From DASTFY01 sp963829955 (GTDB taxonomy: Bacteria; Actinomycetota; Acidimicrobiia; Acidimicrobiales; Ilumatobacteraceae), in contig CAWHKS010000002.1 in NCBI GenBank assembly GCA_963829955.1, positions 147,526-211,525 on the forward strand: a stretch of DNA of 64,000 nt. Reading direction: 5' to 3'. Positions 1 to 7,960 of this stretch are shown here, in pieces. A program made the translations under genes and the position numbers. Under the pieces are notes generated by a model. That model searched no databases. It was given only the letters and a program-made list of their open reading frames with translations, and had not been told where the DNA came from. Position 1 is the stretch's first letter. Each line of letters begins with the position of its first letter.

Positions 1-392
1 GCGAGGGCTCCCACCATCCGATCGAGAACCTGCAGACGGGCCGGCACGTGCTGAAGCACGAGGCGCTCGTGGATGAGATCCCACGGGCCCGCTGGCAGCT
101 CATCGGTCACGAGGTCGAGGCGCTGCACCTCCAGCTGGTCGAACGAGTGAGGTCGGAACCGCGAGACATCCAGGTCTGTGGCGACAACCTCACCCGCTGG
201 CCCCACCTGATTCGCCATCCACGCGGCGACCGAACCGCCGCCGGCTCCCAGTTCGAGGCACCGCCACCCTGGTGCTACCCCGATCCGGCGGAGATGTCCC
301 GTGGTCAGCTCGTCGAACGCCTCCTCCAACGCGTCGAAACGCACGACCGTTTCCTCCCGGGCGTTCGTGAGGAGGTACTCCGACTCATCCAT
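1..392 (-). CDS. SAM-dependent methyltransferase, N-terminal part (cut by window edge)
   Basis: This is a class I methyltransferase read leftward; its C-terminus lies outside the window. The ATG at 392 opens MDESEYLLTNAREETVVRF, a common N-terminus of actinobacterial class I methyltransferases. About residues 41-49 give the glycine-rich SAM loop CLELGAGGGS, and VVATDLD follows as the acidic end of strand 2. About residues 95-100 (DLIHERLVLQH) fit the post-II region. The frame stays open upstream to about 500, so a start up to 34 codons earlier is possible, but no ribosome site supports one. The methyl acceptor cannot be inferred. Confidence 0.8.
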   Translation of the reverse strand, partial: MDESEYLLTNAREETVVRFDALEEAFDELTTGHLRRIGVAPGWRCLELGAGGGSVAAWMANQVGPAGEVVATDLDVSRFRPHSFDQLEVQRLDLVTDELPAGPWDLIHERLVLQHVPARLQVLDRMVGAL

Positions 393-593
393 GCCGTCAC
401 GGTACGTCGGCGCTCGACCGAGGAAGTCCTCGCTGGAGCGGCCGTGGGTTGACGTCAGGTCGTCTGCAGGAGGATTCGGCAGACCCTTGACCAAGCGAAT
501 CTACGGGCACACCAAGTCAGGCGAGCGCATTGACGACGGCCTGATCGAGAGACCGGCCGACGACGCCGAGGCCGTTCCTCAGGGGCAACGGGA

Positions 594-1853
594 TCAACCC
601 GCGACGAGGTAGGGGCCGACGACGGAGGCGGTCCGGCCGAGGGAGTCCGTCAACTTGTCGGCTCCCATCATCCGGACGACGCCGGCGTGGCCCAGACCGA
701 ACTCCACGGGCATGACGACGTAGCCGCGGCGGTCGACGAACGTGGCGATCGCCTCTGGCGCCGCGACCTCGAACGATCCATCGGGCCGTTCGGTCACGCG
801 GAGCCGCACCATCATTCCGTCTTGGCCACGCACTCCACAGCATGGGCTCGCCGCCCCCATTCCGGTCAGGAAGTTCCCCAAGCCGAACACGACCCAGCGC
901 CCGTTGACCTGCTCGATCGGCTGGACGACGTGGGAGTGGTGGCCGACGATCACGTCGACGGCGCCGCTGGCCGTGACGGCCTCGGCCACCTGTCGCTGCG
1001 CGGAGGTGACGGCGTTGGAGCCCTCGTTGCCCCAGTGCAGGGAGACGATGACGAACCGGGCACCGTCGGCGCGCGCCTGCTGGGCGTCGGCCACGATGCG
1101 GGCCGGATCGATGAGGTTCGATCGCCACGGCCGCTCGGCGGGGAGACGCCGGCCGTTGAACCCGAACGTGTACGACAGGTGGGCCATGGTCGTGCCCCGG
1201 ACGTCGAACACCACCGGCCCGGCCTCCGCCGGTACCCGCGCCATCCCGGCGTGGCCGACGCCGGCCGCGTCGAGGGCGTTGAGTGTGGAGTCGATGCCCG
1301 CCTCGCCCTTGTCGAGCGAATGGTTGGACGCCACCGAGCACCGGTCGAAGCCGGAGGCGGCGAGTGCCGGTGCGATCTGCGCCGGCACGCCATAGGTCGG
1401 ATAGGTCCCGTCCGGTGCGGTGCCGGCCGGCGCCACCGGGGTCTCGAGGTGGCACACGGCGACATCGACGGCGTCGACGATGGGCTTGACCGCCCAGAAC
1501 ATCGGTGCGAAGTCGTAGTTCCCGCCGCCGGCGTACCACCGGGCCATCTCGATCACCGAGGTGTGGGGGAGCAGGTCGCCGGACACCAGGATCGTGAATG
1601 TGTTGCTGACGGGCGTGGCTGTGGTGGTCGTGGTCGTCGCTGCCGCTGTCGGTGGTGGACTCGGCGGCGGGGCGGGCTGCGGCGGGGCTGTGGTGGTCCC
1701 CGGCGGAGCTGCCGAGGCTGTCGCGTCCGTCCCGGCCGGAACGACCGACGCCGGTGGTCCGACCGTCGGCGCGGAGGCGGCGCTACAGCCGCACACCGCG
1801 AGGCCGAGCGACACGGTGACACCGGAGAGCACGGACTTCCGCCGCACGCCCAT
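594..1853 (-). CDS. CapA/PgsA-like lipoprotein (PGA_cap metallophosphoesterase fold)
   Basis: A predicted exported lipoprotein of 419 residues. A signal peptide MGVRRKSVLSGVTVSLGLAV ends at a CGC lipobox around residues 21-23. A low-complexity Ala/Pro/Thr linker to about residue 95 follows, then a CapA-type domain. Visible family motifs are SGDLLPH, CHLETP, SVASNHSLDKGE, VSLHWGNEG, VGHHSHVVQP and VFGLGNFL, which form the dimetal site of the calcineurin-like CapA family. Members are linked to poly-gamma-glutamate or capsule biosynthesis, but many soil homologues have no known substrate. The frame is also open upstream into the P450 gene, but that is an artefact of the P450 frameshift. The ATG at 1853 fits the signal peptide. 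Confidence 0.85.
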   Translation of the reverse strand: MGVRRKSVLSGVTVSLGLAVCGCSAASAPTVGPPASVVPAGTDATASAAPPGTTTAPPQPAPPPSPPPTAAATTTTTTATPVSNTFTILVSGDLLPHTSVIEMARWYAGGGNYDFAPMFWAVKPIVDAVDVAVCHLETPVAPAGTAPDGTYPTYGVPAQIAPALAASGFDRCSVASNHSLDKGEAGIDSTLNALDAAGVGHAGMARVPAEAGPVVFDVRGTTMAHLSYTFGFNGRRLPAERPWRSNLIDPARIVADAQQARADGARFVIVSLHWGNEGSNAVTSAQRQVAEAVTASGAVDVIVGHHSHVVQPIEQVNGRWVVFGLGNFLTGMGAASPCCGVRGQDGMMVRLRVTERPDGSFEVAAPEAIATFVDRRGYVVMPVEFGLGHAGVVRMMGADKLTDSLGRTASVVGPYLVAG

Positions 1854-1897
1854 CACCCCAGCGTATGGCCCTCCGCTGGCGCGGGCAGGGATCCCTG

Positions 1898-3119
1898 CTA
1901 GCTCTCTCGCACCTTCCAGCGCACGGGCAGGTTGGTCAGGCCGTGCAACACGTACGAGTCGTTGCGGCGCGGCTCGCCGGCCAGCTCGATCTCGTCGACG
2001 CGGGCGAGCAGCCGTTCGAACGTGATGCGAGTCTCCTGACGCCGCGAGCGGCGCTCCGATGCAGAAGTGGATGCCCCACCCGAAGGCCACGTGCCGGCGC
2101 AGCTCGTTCGGTTCCCGGTCGATCCTGAACTCGTCTGGTGTCTCGAAGCGGTCCGGATCACGGTTCGCCGAGCCGTAGAGGATCTGCAGCTTGCTGCGCT
2201 CGGGGATGGTCTCGCCGGCGAGCTCGCACTCGGAGGCGTTCGTGCGGAAGAGTCCTGACACCGGCGAATCGAACCGGAGGGCCTCCTCCATGGCGGTGGG
2301 TATCAGGCTGGGATCGTCCCGCAGCGCCGCCATCAGCTCGGGGCGTTCGATCAGGCGGAGGAGCATCAGCCCGATGAGGCTGGTCGTCGTCTCGTGACCG
2401 GCGACCAGGAGCTGGTAGCCGAGGTGGCGCACCTCCGCCCGCGAGAGGAGGCCCTCTCGCTCGGCCAGCATCAAGCGACTGCTCACGTCGGCCGGGACGA
2501 CCGTGCCGAGGGGATCGACATCAGGCGCGACGTCGGCCTCGTCCAGTAGCCGGGCGCGCTTGTCGACCTCCGCCTCGATGCAGTCGGCAATGGCGTCGCG
2601 GGCCTTCTCGTAGGACTCCAGGTCGCCGCCGGTCAACGCCGACACCGAAGCCAGGCTCCAGTGGTGGAAGTCGTCGCGGTGCTCCTCGCCGACGCCGAGC
2701 AGCTCACTGATCACGACGGCCGGGAACGGTGCCGCGTATAGCTCGACGAAGTCGCCCTCGCCGGTGGGCAAGATGCGGTCGAGCAGCTCGTCGGCCAGCG
2801 CGGTGACGCGCGGCTCCAGCCGGCCGATGGCGGTGGGGAGGAAGGCAGGCTGCAGGATGCGGCGGTGCCGGGCGTGGTCAGGATTGTCCGAAGAACCGAG
2901 GACACCGGCCTCCTGGTAGAAGACGCCCGGCCCGTCCCTGTTGCCCCACAGGTCCGGCTGCTTGAGGACGCCCACGACATCGCTGAACCGGCTGACCACG
3001 AAGAACGGCGGCTCGTGGTTCTCGACCCGGTGCAACGGACACTCGGAGCGGAGGTGGGAGAAGGCCTCCGAGGGCTCGAAGCCCTTGGCCTCGTCCATGT
3101 AGGAGAACGTGTCGGCCAT
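1898..3119 (-). CDS. Cytochrome P450 (single-base frameshift near C-terminus)
   Basis: A soluble bacterial P450 monooxygenase. It has the I-helix oxygen-activation motif AGHETT, the K-helix EEALR and the haem-cysteine loop FGWGIHFCIG. Just after GAPLA the frame breaks near 2042: one extra G/C pair shifts GAPLARQETR into another frame, and the rest of the family C-terminus (ITFERLLARVDEIELAG to PVRWKVRES) follows in that frame to a TAG at 1898. Removing the base gives 406 residues, normal for class I P450s. The ATG at 3119 has AAGGAGG eight bases upstream; the ATG at 3125 is too close to it. Substrate is unknown, and no ferredoxin or reductase is adjacent. Confidence 0.85.
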
Positions 3120-3212
3120 CGTCATCCCCTCCTTCGGTCAACCGGCTACGGTGAGCCTGCTTTCCCTAGTGCGGATAAAGAAACCCTACTCCGAACCGAG
3201 ACGGGGGCGCCC

Positions 3213-3794
3213 GTGTCACTTCGAAAGTCCGACTATCGCGACGTCAGCGACGTACAGGTCGACGATGCCAAGCGTGAGCAGCTCTACGAGGCGCAGACGG
3301 AGTGCTGCCTGCTGTGGACGAACCGGGACGGCTGGCCGGTCGGGGTGATGGTCCGGTTCGTGTGGTCCGAGGGGAAGTTCTGGTCGACGTGCACGGCCGA
3401 GCGCAAGCGTGTCCCGGCGCTGCGGGCGCGGCCCAAGAGCGCGGTGGTCGTGTCGAGCGAGGGGACGTGGCTCGGTGGGGACGTCACCACCACGACCAAG
3501 ACCCTCGCCACGATCCACGACGACGACGCCACGAAGGCCTGGTTCTACCCCGCCCTGGCGCACCGGCAGCGACGGGGAGACGACGAGGCCAGCCAGGCCG
3601 CCCGGGCCGAGTTCCTGCGCCGCCTCGACACCCCGACGCGAGTGGTCATCGAGCTCGATCCGGTGGCGTGGATCACCTACGACGGCAACCGCCTGGAGGC
3701 GGCGTTGCGGGGTGTCGACTACGACCCGGCATCGGTCAAGCCGACACGGAACCTGACCTCACCGCCTCCTGGCGTCGGGCTGAGGACGCTCTGA
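3213..3794 (+). CDS. Flavin/F420-binding pyridoxamine-5'-phosphate-oxidase-like protein
   Basis: A 193-residue split-beta-barrel protein of the PPOX/flavin-nucleotide-binding superfamily. The family-typical stretches are ECCLLWTNRDGWPVGVMVRFVW, FWSTCTAERKRVPALRARPK, SAVVVSSEGTW and a C-terminal RVVIELDPVAWITYDG. It probably uses FMN or F420. Start is the GTG at 3213; there is no good ATG, and the upstream frame only extends into the divergent P450 region. Its stop overlaps the ATG of the following epimerase by one base, so the two are coupled. Substrate is unknown. Confidence 0.75.
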   Translation: MSLRKSDYRDVSDVQVDDAKREQLYEAQTECCLLWTNRDGWPVGVMVRFVWSEGKFWSTCTAERKRVPALRARPKSAVVVSSEGTWLGGDVTTTTKTLATIHDDDATKAWFYPALAHRQRRGDDEASQAARAEFLRRLDTPTRVVIELDPVAWITYDGNRLEAALRGVDYDPASVKPTRNLTSPPPGVGLRTL

Positions 3795-4804
3795 TGCGGG
3801 CGTTGGTCCTCGGCGGTTCGGTGTTCGTCGGCAAGCGGCTGGTCCAGGCGCTCGTGGTCAATGGACACGAGGTCTCCGTCCTCAACCGAGGCAAGACACC
3901 CACCGAGCTCCCCGAGGGAGTCGGTCACCTGAAGGCCGACCGGACCGAGATCGCATCGATGCAGGCCGCGCTCGGCTCCAGCGAGTGGGACGTGGTGTAC
4001 GACGTCTCGGGCTTCGTCATGGCGGCCGGCGGCAGCGACATCGACGGCCTGCTCGACCTGTTCGACGGGCGGGTCGGTGACTACGTCTACGTGAGCTCGA
4101 TCATGGCGTACGACCAGTCGCTCACCGGGATCTTCCCGTGGACGGAGGACCTGGGGTTCAACCCCGAGGGCACGGCCAGCTACGGCGGCTTCAAGGCGGT
4201 CGCGGAGCAGGCCATGTTGCACCGTCACGCGTCCTCGGGATTCCCGGCCTCCGTCGTCCGCCCGGCCGCGATCTACGGGCCCGACAACAACATCTTCGAC
4301 ATGGAGGCGCCGATGTTCCTGCGCCTCCTGCAGTCCCGGCCCGTCCTCGTCCCCCACGGCGGCCTGGTCGCCACCTCCTACGGGCACGTGGACGACCTGT
4401 GCGAGGTCATGGTCGCCATGGCCGGCCAGCCGGCGGCCCGGGGCGAGATCTTCAACATCACCGCCGAGGGCCTGACCTCGACGCGGTACGTCGAGCTCCT
4501 AGCCGACATCGTCGGGGCCGAGCCTGACGTGGTGTTCATCCCCGACGACGTCCTGCCCACCATCGAACGTCCGGTCTTCGGTCATCTGTTCGGGGTCCGG
4601 CACCACGCCATCGCCAGCATCGAGAAGGCGGGCAGGCTGTTGGGCTTCCGGCCCCGCTACGACGCCAGGAGCGGTCACGTCCAGACCTACGAGTGGTTCC
4701 TCGGGCAGGGCTGGGCCGAGCGGACCGAACCGCTCCGTGATCCCGTCTGGGGCGCGAGCTGGGATTTCGACGCGGAGGCGGAGCTGGCGGCGAGGTTGCG
4801 TTGA
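3794..4804 (+). CDS. NAD-dependent epimerase/dehydratase family protein
   Basis: A 336-residue extended-SDR protein. The N-terminal Rossmann motif is MRALVLGGSVFVGKRLVQAL, a GGxxFxG variant seen in isoflavone-reductase/epimerase-like members. YVYVSSIMAY supplies the serine, SYGGFKAVAE is the Y-x-x-x-K catalytic pair, and VVRPAAIYGPDN is the substrate-side motif. It probably acts on a nucleotide sugar or a related small molecule. It sits in a tightly coupled run 3213-6651, overlapping the upstream stop by one base and abutting the next gene. Confidence 0.8.
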   Translation: MRALVLGGSVFVGKRLVQALVVNGHEVSVLNRGKTPTELPEGVGHLKADRTEIASMQAALGSSEWDVVYDVSGFVMAAGGSDIDGLLDLFDGRVGDYVYVSSIMAYDQSLTGIFPWTEDLGFNPEGTASYGGFKAVAEQAMLHRHASSGFPASVVRPAAIYGPDNNIFDMEAPMFLRLLQSRPVLVPHGGLVATSYGHVDDLCEVMVAMAGQPAARGEIFNITAEGLTSTRYVELLADIVGAEPDVVFIPDDVLPTIERPVFGHLFGVRHHAIASIEKAGRLLGFRPRYDARSGHVQTYEWFLGQGWAERTEPLRDPVWGASWDFDAEAELAARLR

Positions 4805-4806
4805 CG

Positions 4807-5283
4807 ATGGGCGGCGAGCGCCCGGTGGGCCGGCCCAGCGAGGGAGCGCTGTGGGCCTCGGTGGCCGAGACCGTGCAGCGCGTCGTGCTGCCCGCCCTCG
4901 GCGACGATCCCCATACGCGCCAGGTCGCCATCCACCTGGTCGGTCTGGCCACCTACGCCGACCGAAGGGGGCCCGATCCACTGCCGGCACGGATCGACGA
5001 GCTGGCCGATGTCCTCGACGCCGCGGCCCGAGCCGGGGCCACGCTGGTCGATGGGCGCTGGACAGATGGCTCGCCCCGGACACCAGACGACGTGCTCTCC
5101 GCCGCGGGGGCCGTGCTGGCGGCCGCGGCGGAGGCCGACAGCCTGGACGAGGCAGGCCCAGACGAAGCAGGACTGGCCGTGCGGGACGTCCTGCGCAGGG
5201 TCCTGTTGCGACACCTGGACGAGGACCTGGCTACGGAGGACGTGCTGCTCGCTGCGTTCCGCGGGAAGCTGCCCGATGGATGA
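4807..5283 (+). CDS. Small helical protein next to phosphotransferase (possible DUF6285-like)
   Basis: A 158-residue, Ala/Asp/Leu-rich protein with no catalytic motif that I recognise. It is largely helical by composition (ETVQRVVLPALGDDPHTRQVA, VRDVLRRVLLRHLDEDLATED). A small helical partner next to a phosphotransferase is the arrangement known for DUF6285 proteins, which is why I suggest that family; a profile search is needed. A TTG at 4801 would overlap the epimerase stop and give 160 residues; I prefer the ATG at 4807. It overlaps the next start by eight bases, so the pair is probably translated together. Confidence 0.65.
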   Translation: MGGERPVGRPSEGALWASVAETVQRVVLPALGDDPHTRQVAIHLVGLATYADRRGPDPLPARIDELADVLDAAARAGATLVDGRWTDGSPRTPDDVLSAAGAVLAAAAEADSLDEAGPDEAGLAVRDVLRRVLLRHLDEDLATEDVLLAAFRGKLPDG

Positions 5284-6223
5284 GCTGGTGCTCGGCGCGC
5301 TGACGGACTACCTGTCGGCGCAGCGGGGCGAGCCGACGGCGGTGCTCGCGGCGCGGCGCCTGAGCGTCGGCCATTCCCGCGCCATGTACAGGGTCGACAC
5401 CGACGGCGGGTCGTTCGTGGTCCGCGTCGAGCAAGGCGGGGTATTCGGCACGTCGGGCGGCGAGGAGTTCGGCGTGATGCAGGGCCTGGCCCGGGCCGGC
5501 TTCCCGGTCGCCCAGGCCCGCTGGTACGAACCGACGGGGAACGTGCTCGGCCGCCCCTTCTTCGTCATGGACTTCGTGGAGGGAGCCGAACTGCCCGACG
5601 AGCGGGCAATGGACGAGGTGACGGCCGCTGACTTCGTCCGGACGATGGCGGACCTCCACGCCCTCGACTGGAAGTCGGCCGGCGTCGACGAAGCGCTGGC
5701 CGTGCGGCCGTCCTCGCCCGACGAGGCCACCCACCTCCAGATCGAGCGCTGGGCCGGGCTCTACCGAGCCGCGGCGGCGGCGCCCATCCCGCTCCTCGAG
5801 GAGGCCGCGGCCTGGCTCCACCACCGCGCCCCGCCGCTCGAGCGGCTGTCGGTCGTCCACGGCGACGCCGGCCCGGGCAACGTGGTGCAGGCCGATGGCC
5901 GGATCGTCGCGGTGACCGATTGGGAGTTCGCCCACCTGGGCGACCCGGCCGAGGACTGGTCCTTCTGCCTGTCGATGCGGGGATCGCGGACACTGCCGAG
6001 AGAAACATGGCTGGAGCTGTTCGACCGCGTCGCCAGTTTCCGCCTGGACGAGGACGGCTGGAGCTACTGGGAGGCCTTCAACCTCTTCAAGGGGGCGTGT
6101 GCCAACTGCACCTGCCTCGACCTGTTCGAGCGCGGTGGCAATCGGGCCCCGAACATGGCCATCATCGGGACCGTGCTGCACCGTTCGTTCCTGCGCAGAC
6201 TCGTGAAGGTGGTGCACCGGTGA
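5276..6223 (+). CDS. Phosphotransferase family protein (APH / ACAD10-11 kinase-like)
   Basis: A 315-residue aminoglycoside-phosphotransferase-fold kinase. SFVVRVEQGG is the nucleotide-binding strand region, FFVMDFVEGAELP the hinge, LSVVHGDAGPGNVV the catalytic loop (HGDxxxxN), and VAVTDWEFAHLGDP the metal-binding Asp. Such proteins in actinobacteria often accompany acyl-CoA dehydrogenases and resemble the kinase half of ACAD10/11, which phosphorylates 4-hydroxyacyl-CoAs; antibiotic resistance is not implied. It overlaps the helical gene upstream by eight bases and the SnoaL gene downstream by four (GTGA). Confidence 0.82.
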   Translation: MDELVLGALTDYLSAQRGEPTAVLAARRLSVGHSRAMYRVDTDGGSFVVRVEQGGVFGTSGGEEFGVMQGLARAGFPVAQARWYEPTGNVLGRPFFVMDFVEGAELPDERAMDEVTAADFVRTMADLHALDWKSAGVDEALAVRPSSPDEATHLQIERWAGLYRAAAAAPIPLLEEAAAWLHHRAPPLERLSVVHGDAGPGNVVQADGRIVAVTDWEFAHLGDPAEDWSFCLSMRGSRTLPRETWLELFDRVASFRLDEDGWSYWEAFNLFKGACANCTCLDLFERGGNRAPNMAIIGTVLHRSFLRRLVKVVHR

Positions 6224-6651
6224 CGACATCCGCCAGGCAGCCCGCCGCCGAGCTGGTGCACCGGTACTGCGATGCGGTTGTGCGGCAGGACCGGGAGCAG
6301 TGGGGCGCCACCTGGGCCGAGGACGCGGTGTGGGACCTCGGGCCGAACCGGGTGATCAAGGGACGCGGTCCTATCGTTGCCCACTGGGAAGAGTCCATCT
6401 CGTCGATCGACACCGTCGTGCAGCTGGCCAGCAACGGCGAGGTGACGAGCACCGGCGAGCACACCGCCGAGGGCCGCTGGTACATCACCGAGCACATCAA
6501 GCGTCGCAACGGGGAGCTCGGCATGCTGCTGGCCTGGTACGACGACACCTACGTCCGTGTGGACGGGTCATGGCTCTTCTTCAGTCGCCGCCTCACGCCG
6601 GTCTACCGTGGGCCGCCCGACCTCAGGGGCACCTGGATCCGTCCGGGCTGA
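6220..6651 (+). CDS. SnoaL-like / NTF2-fold protein
   Basis: A 143-residue NTF2-fold protein with the SnoaL_4 layout. An N-terminal helix (AELVHRYCDAVVRQDREQWGATWAEDAVW) is followed by beta strands (EGRWYITEHIKR, YDDTYVRVDGSWLFFSRRLTPVY). Homologues are cyclases, dehydratases or isomerases, or lack enzymatic activity. The GTG at 6220 overlaps the phosphotransferase stop, so it is the last gene of the coupled run beginning at 3213. Confidence 0.75.
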   Translation: MTTSARQPAAELVHRYCDAVVRQDREQWGATWAEDAVWDLGPNRVIKGRGPIVAHWEESISSIDTVVQLASNGEVTSTGEHTAEGRWYITEHIKRRNGELGMLLAWYDDTYVRVDGSWLFFSRRLTPVYRGPPDLRGTWIRPG

Positions 6652-6684
6652 ACGGTTCCCTGTGCCCCTCTACGCTGGTGAGTG

Positions 6685-7951
6685 ATGCCATCGGACGGGC
6701 ACCTCGACGTCTTCATCAGCTACCGATCGACACAGTTCTCCTGGGCGCACCGGCTGGCGGCGAGCCTGCCGCGCGCACGGTTTCACGGTGTTCCTCGACC
6801 ACGACGAGAATGGGCTTCGGAGTAGAGAGGAGTGGGAACCGCAGCTAGCGAAGAGCATCGAGGCCGCGGATCACTTCCTGGTGCTGTGGTCCAGAGAGAT
6901 CCCTCCGGGGAGCGTCGTACACACCGAGATCGCCCATCGAGCAGGGCTGGCCGGCGAACGCCCGATGTCGTTCCTGCTCTTGGACGACGCCGGGGTCCCG
7001 CCACACCTGGCGCGCGGCGAGCACCACTTTCGTGACTTCATCGATCTCTATGGCGCGCTGCCCGAGGGCGATCGTGCCGGAGGCGGAGCCACCGTCAGCA
7101 GCTACGACTGGGACGGGGTCGTGCTGCGGCTCGTTCGGGAGCAGCTCCGTCCGGGTGAACCCGTCCACGCCGTACCGGTCGTCTTCGTGGCCATGACGAG
7201 GACCCAGGCCGACGAGCTGCAAGCGGCGCTCAGCGGCGCCGGCGACGAGATGCAGCTCCAGGTCAGCCAACTCCTGGCGGAGACCGTGCCGTTCCTCCCG
7301 GACGCGTACGGGGAGTCGCCTGCGCATTGGCGTCCGTTCGGCCGCCCGGGGCATCCCATGGCCGATCCCATCACCGCCGGTGATCTCCTCTCGCGCCTCA
7401 GCCACGAGCGGATGTCGTGGTCCCGCGCGCACGGTGACAGCGATGAGTTGCTCGGCGGGAGCTACTTCTTCCTCGACTACACCCCTCTCCTGTGGAGCGA
7501 CGACAAGCGCAAGGACGCACGAGACCATCTGAAGACGAACCCGTCGATCGTCATCCTGGACGCGATCAGCCTGCTCCACCCTGCTGTCCACGCGGTGTTC
7601 ATCGGGAGTGGGCTTCCTACCGCCCCAAAGGCCTTCATCATCGGCGTCGGACCCCTCTTCGAAACGGAGACGACACCGGCCGGAAAGTACGTGCAGTCGG
7701 TCGAGCGAGCGCTGTTCAAGAGCCTCAGCCTCGACGACGCCCTCGATCGGGCCAGGAGCGACTTCTATCCGCAGTTGTCGGCCTGCCTCCTGAACGTGCG
7801 CCATCGTTTCGAGCTTCTTCGGCTGCTCCAGTTCGCCTCCGACAACATCGATCGGTGGATGGATCTTCGTGACTCGCGACAGGACGCCGGCTGGTCCGCG
7901 CTCCTGGCGTCGTCACGATCGACACCACCCACGCTCGCCGGGCGGAGATGA
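6685..7951 (+). CDS. TIR-domain protein with FxsC-like C-terminal region (single-base frameshift)
   Basis: The N-terminus MPSDGHLDVFISYRS is a canonical TIR strand A. The frame breaks near 6769, where an extra C turns the expected LAASLRAHGFTVFLDHDE into another frame; undoing it yields 421 residues. The TIR domain covers about 1-130, with ADHFLVLWSREI and HTEIAH containing the candidate catalytic Glu region. The remainder carries PVVFVAMTRTQ, AYGESPAHWRPFGRPGHP and SIVILDAISLLHPAVHAVF, recalling the TIR-like FxsC protein of FxSxx-COOH RiPP loci. I see no FxsA precursor or FxsB radical-SAM gene here. Nine bases separate it from the KGGVGR gene. Function is unproven; signalling or defence is plausible. 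Confidence 0.75.
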
Positions 7952-7960
7952 GCGTCGGGC

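Noticed and set aside
594..3125. Apparent 843-residue P450-CapA fusion protein
   Set aside because: It arises from a single-base shift after the P450 haem loop. The P450 C-terminus exists in another frame, and the CapA part has its own signal peptide.
6652..6684. Short FxSxx-COOH precursor peptide upstream of the TIR gene
   Set aside because: The 33-base gap is too short, and no FxS-type C-terminus was found in 6652-6684 or 9764-9825.
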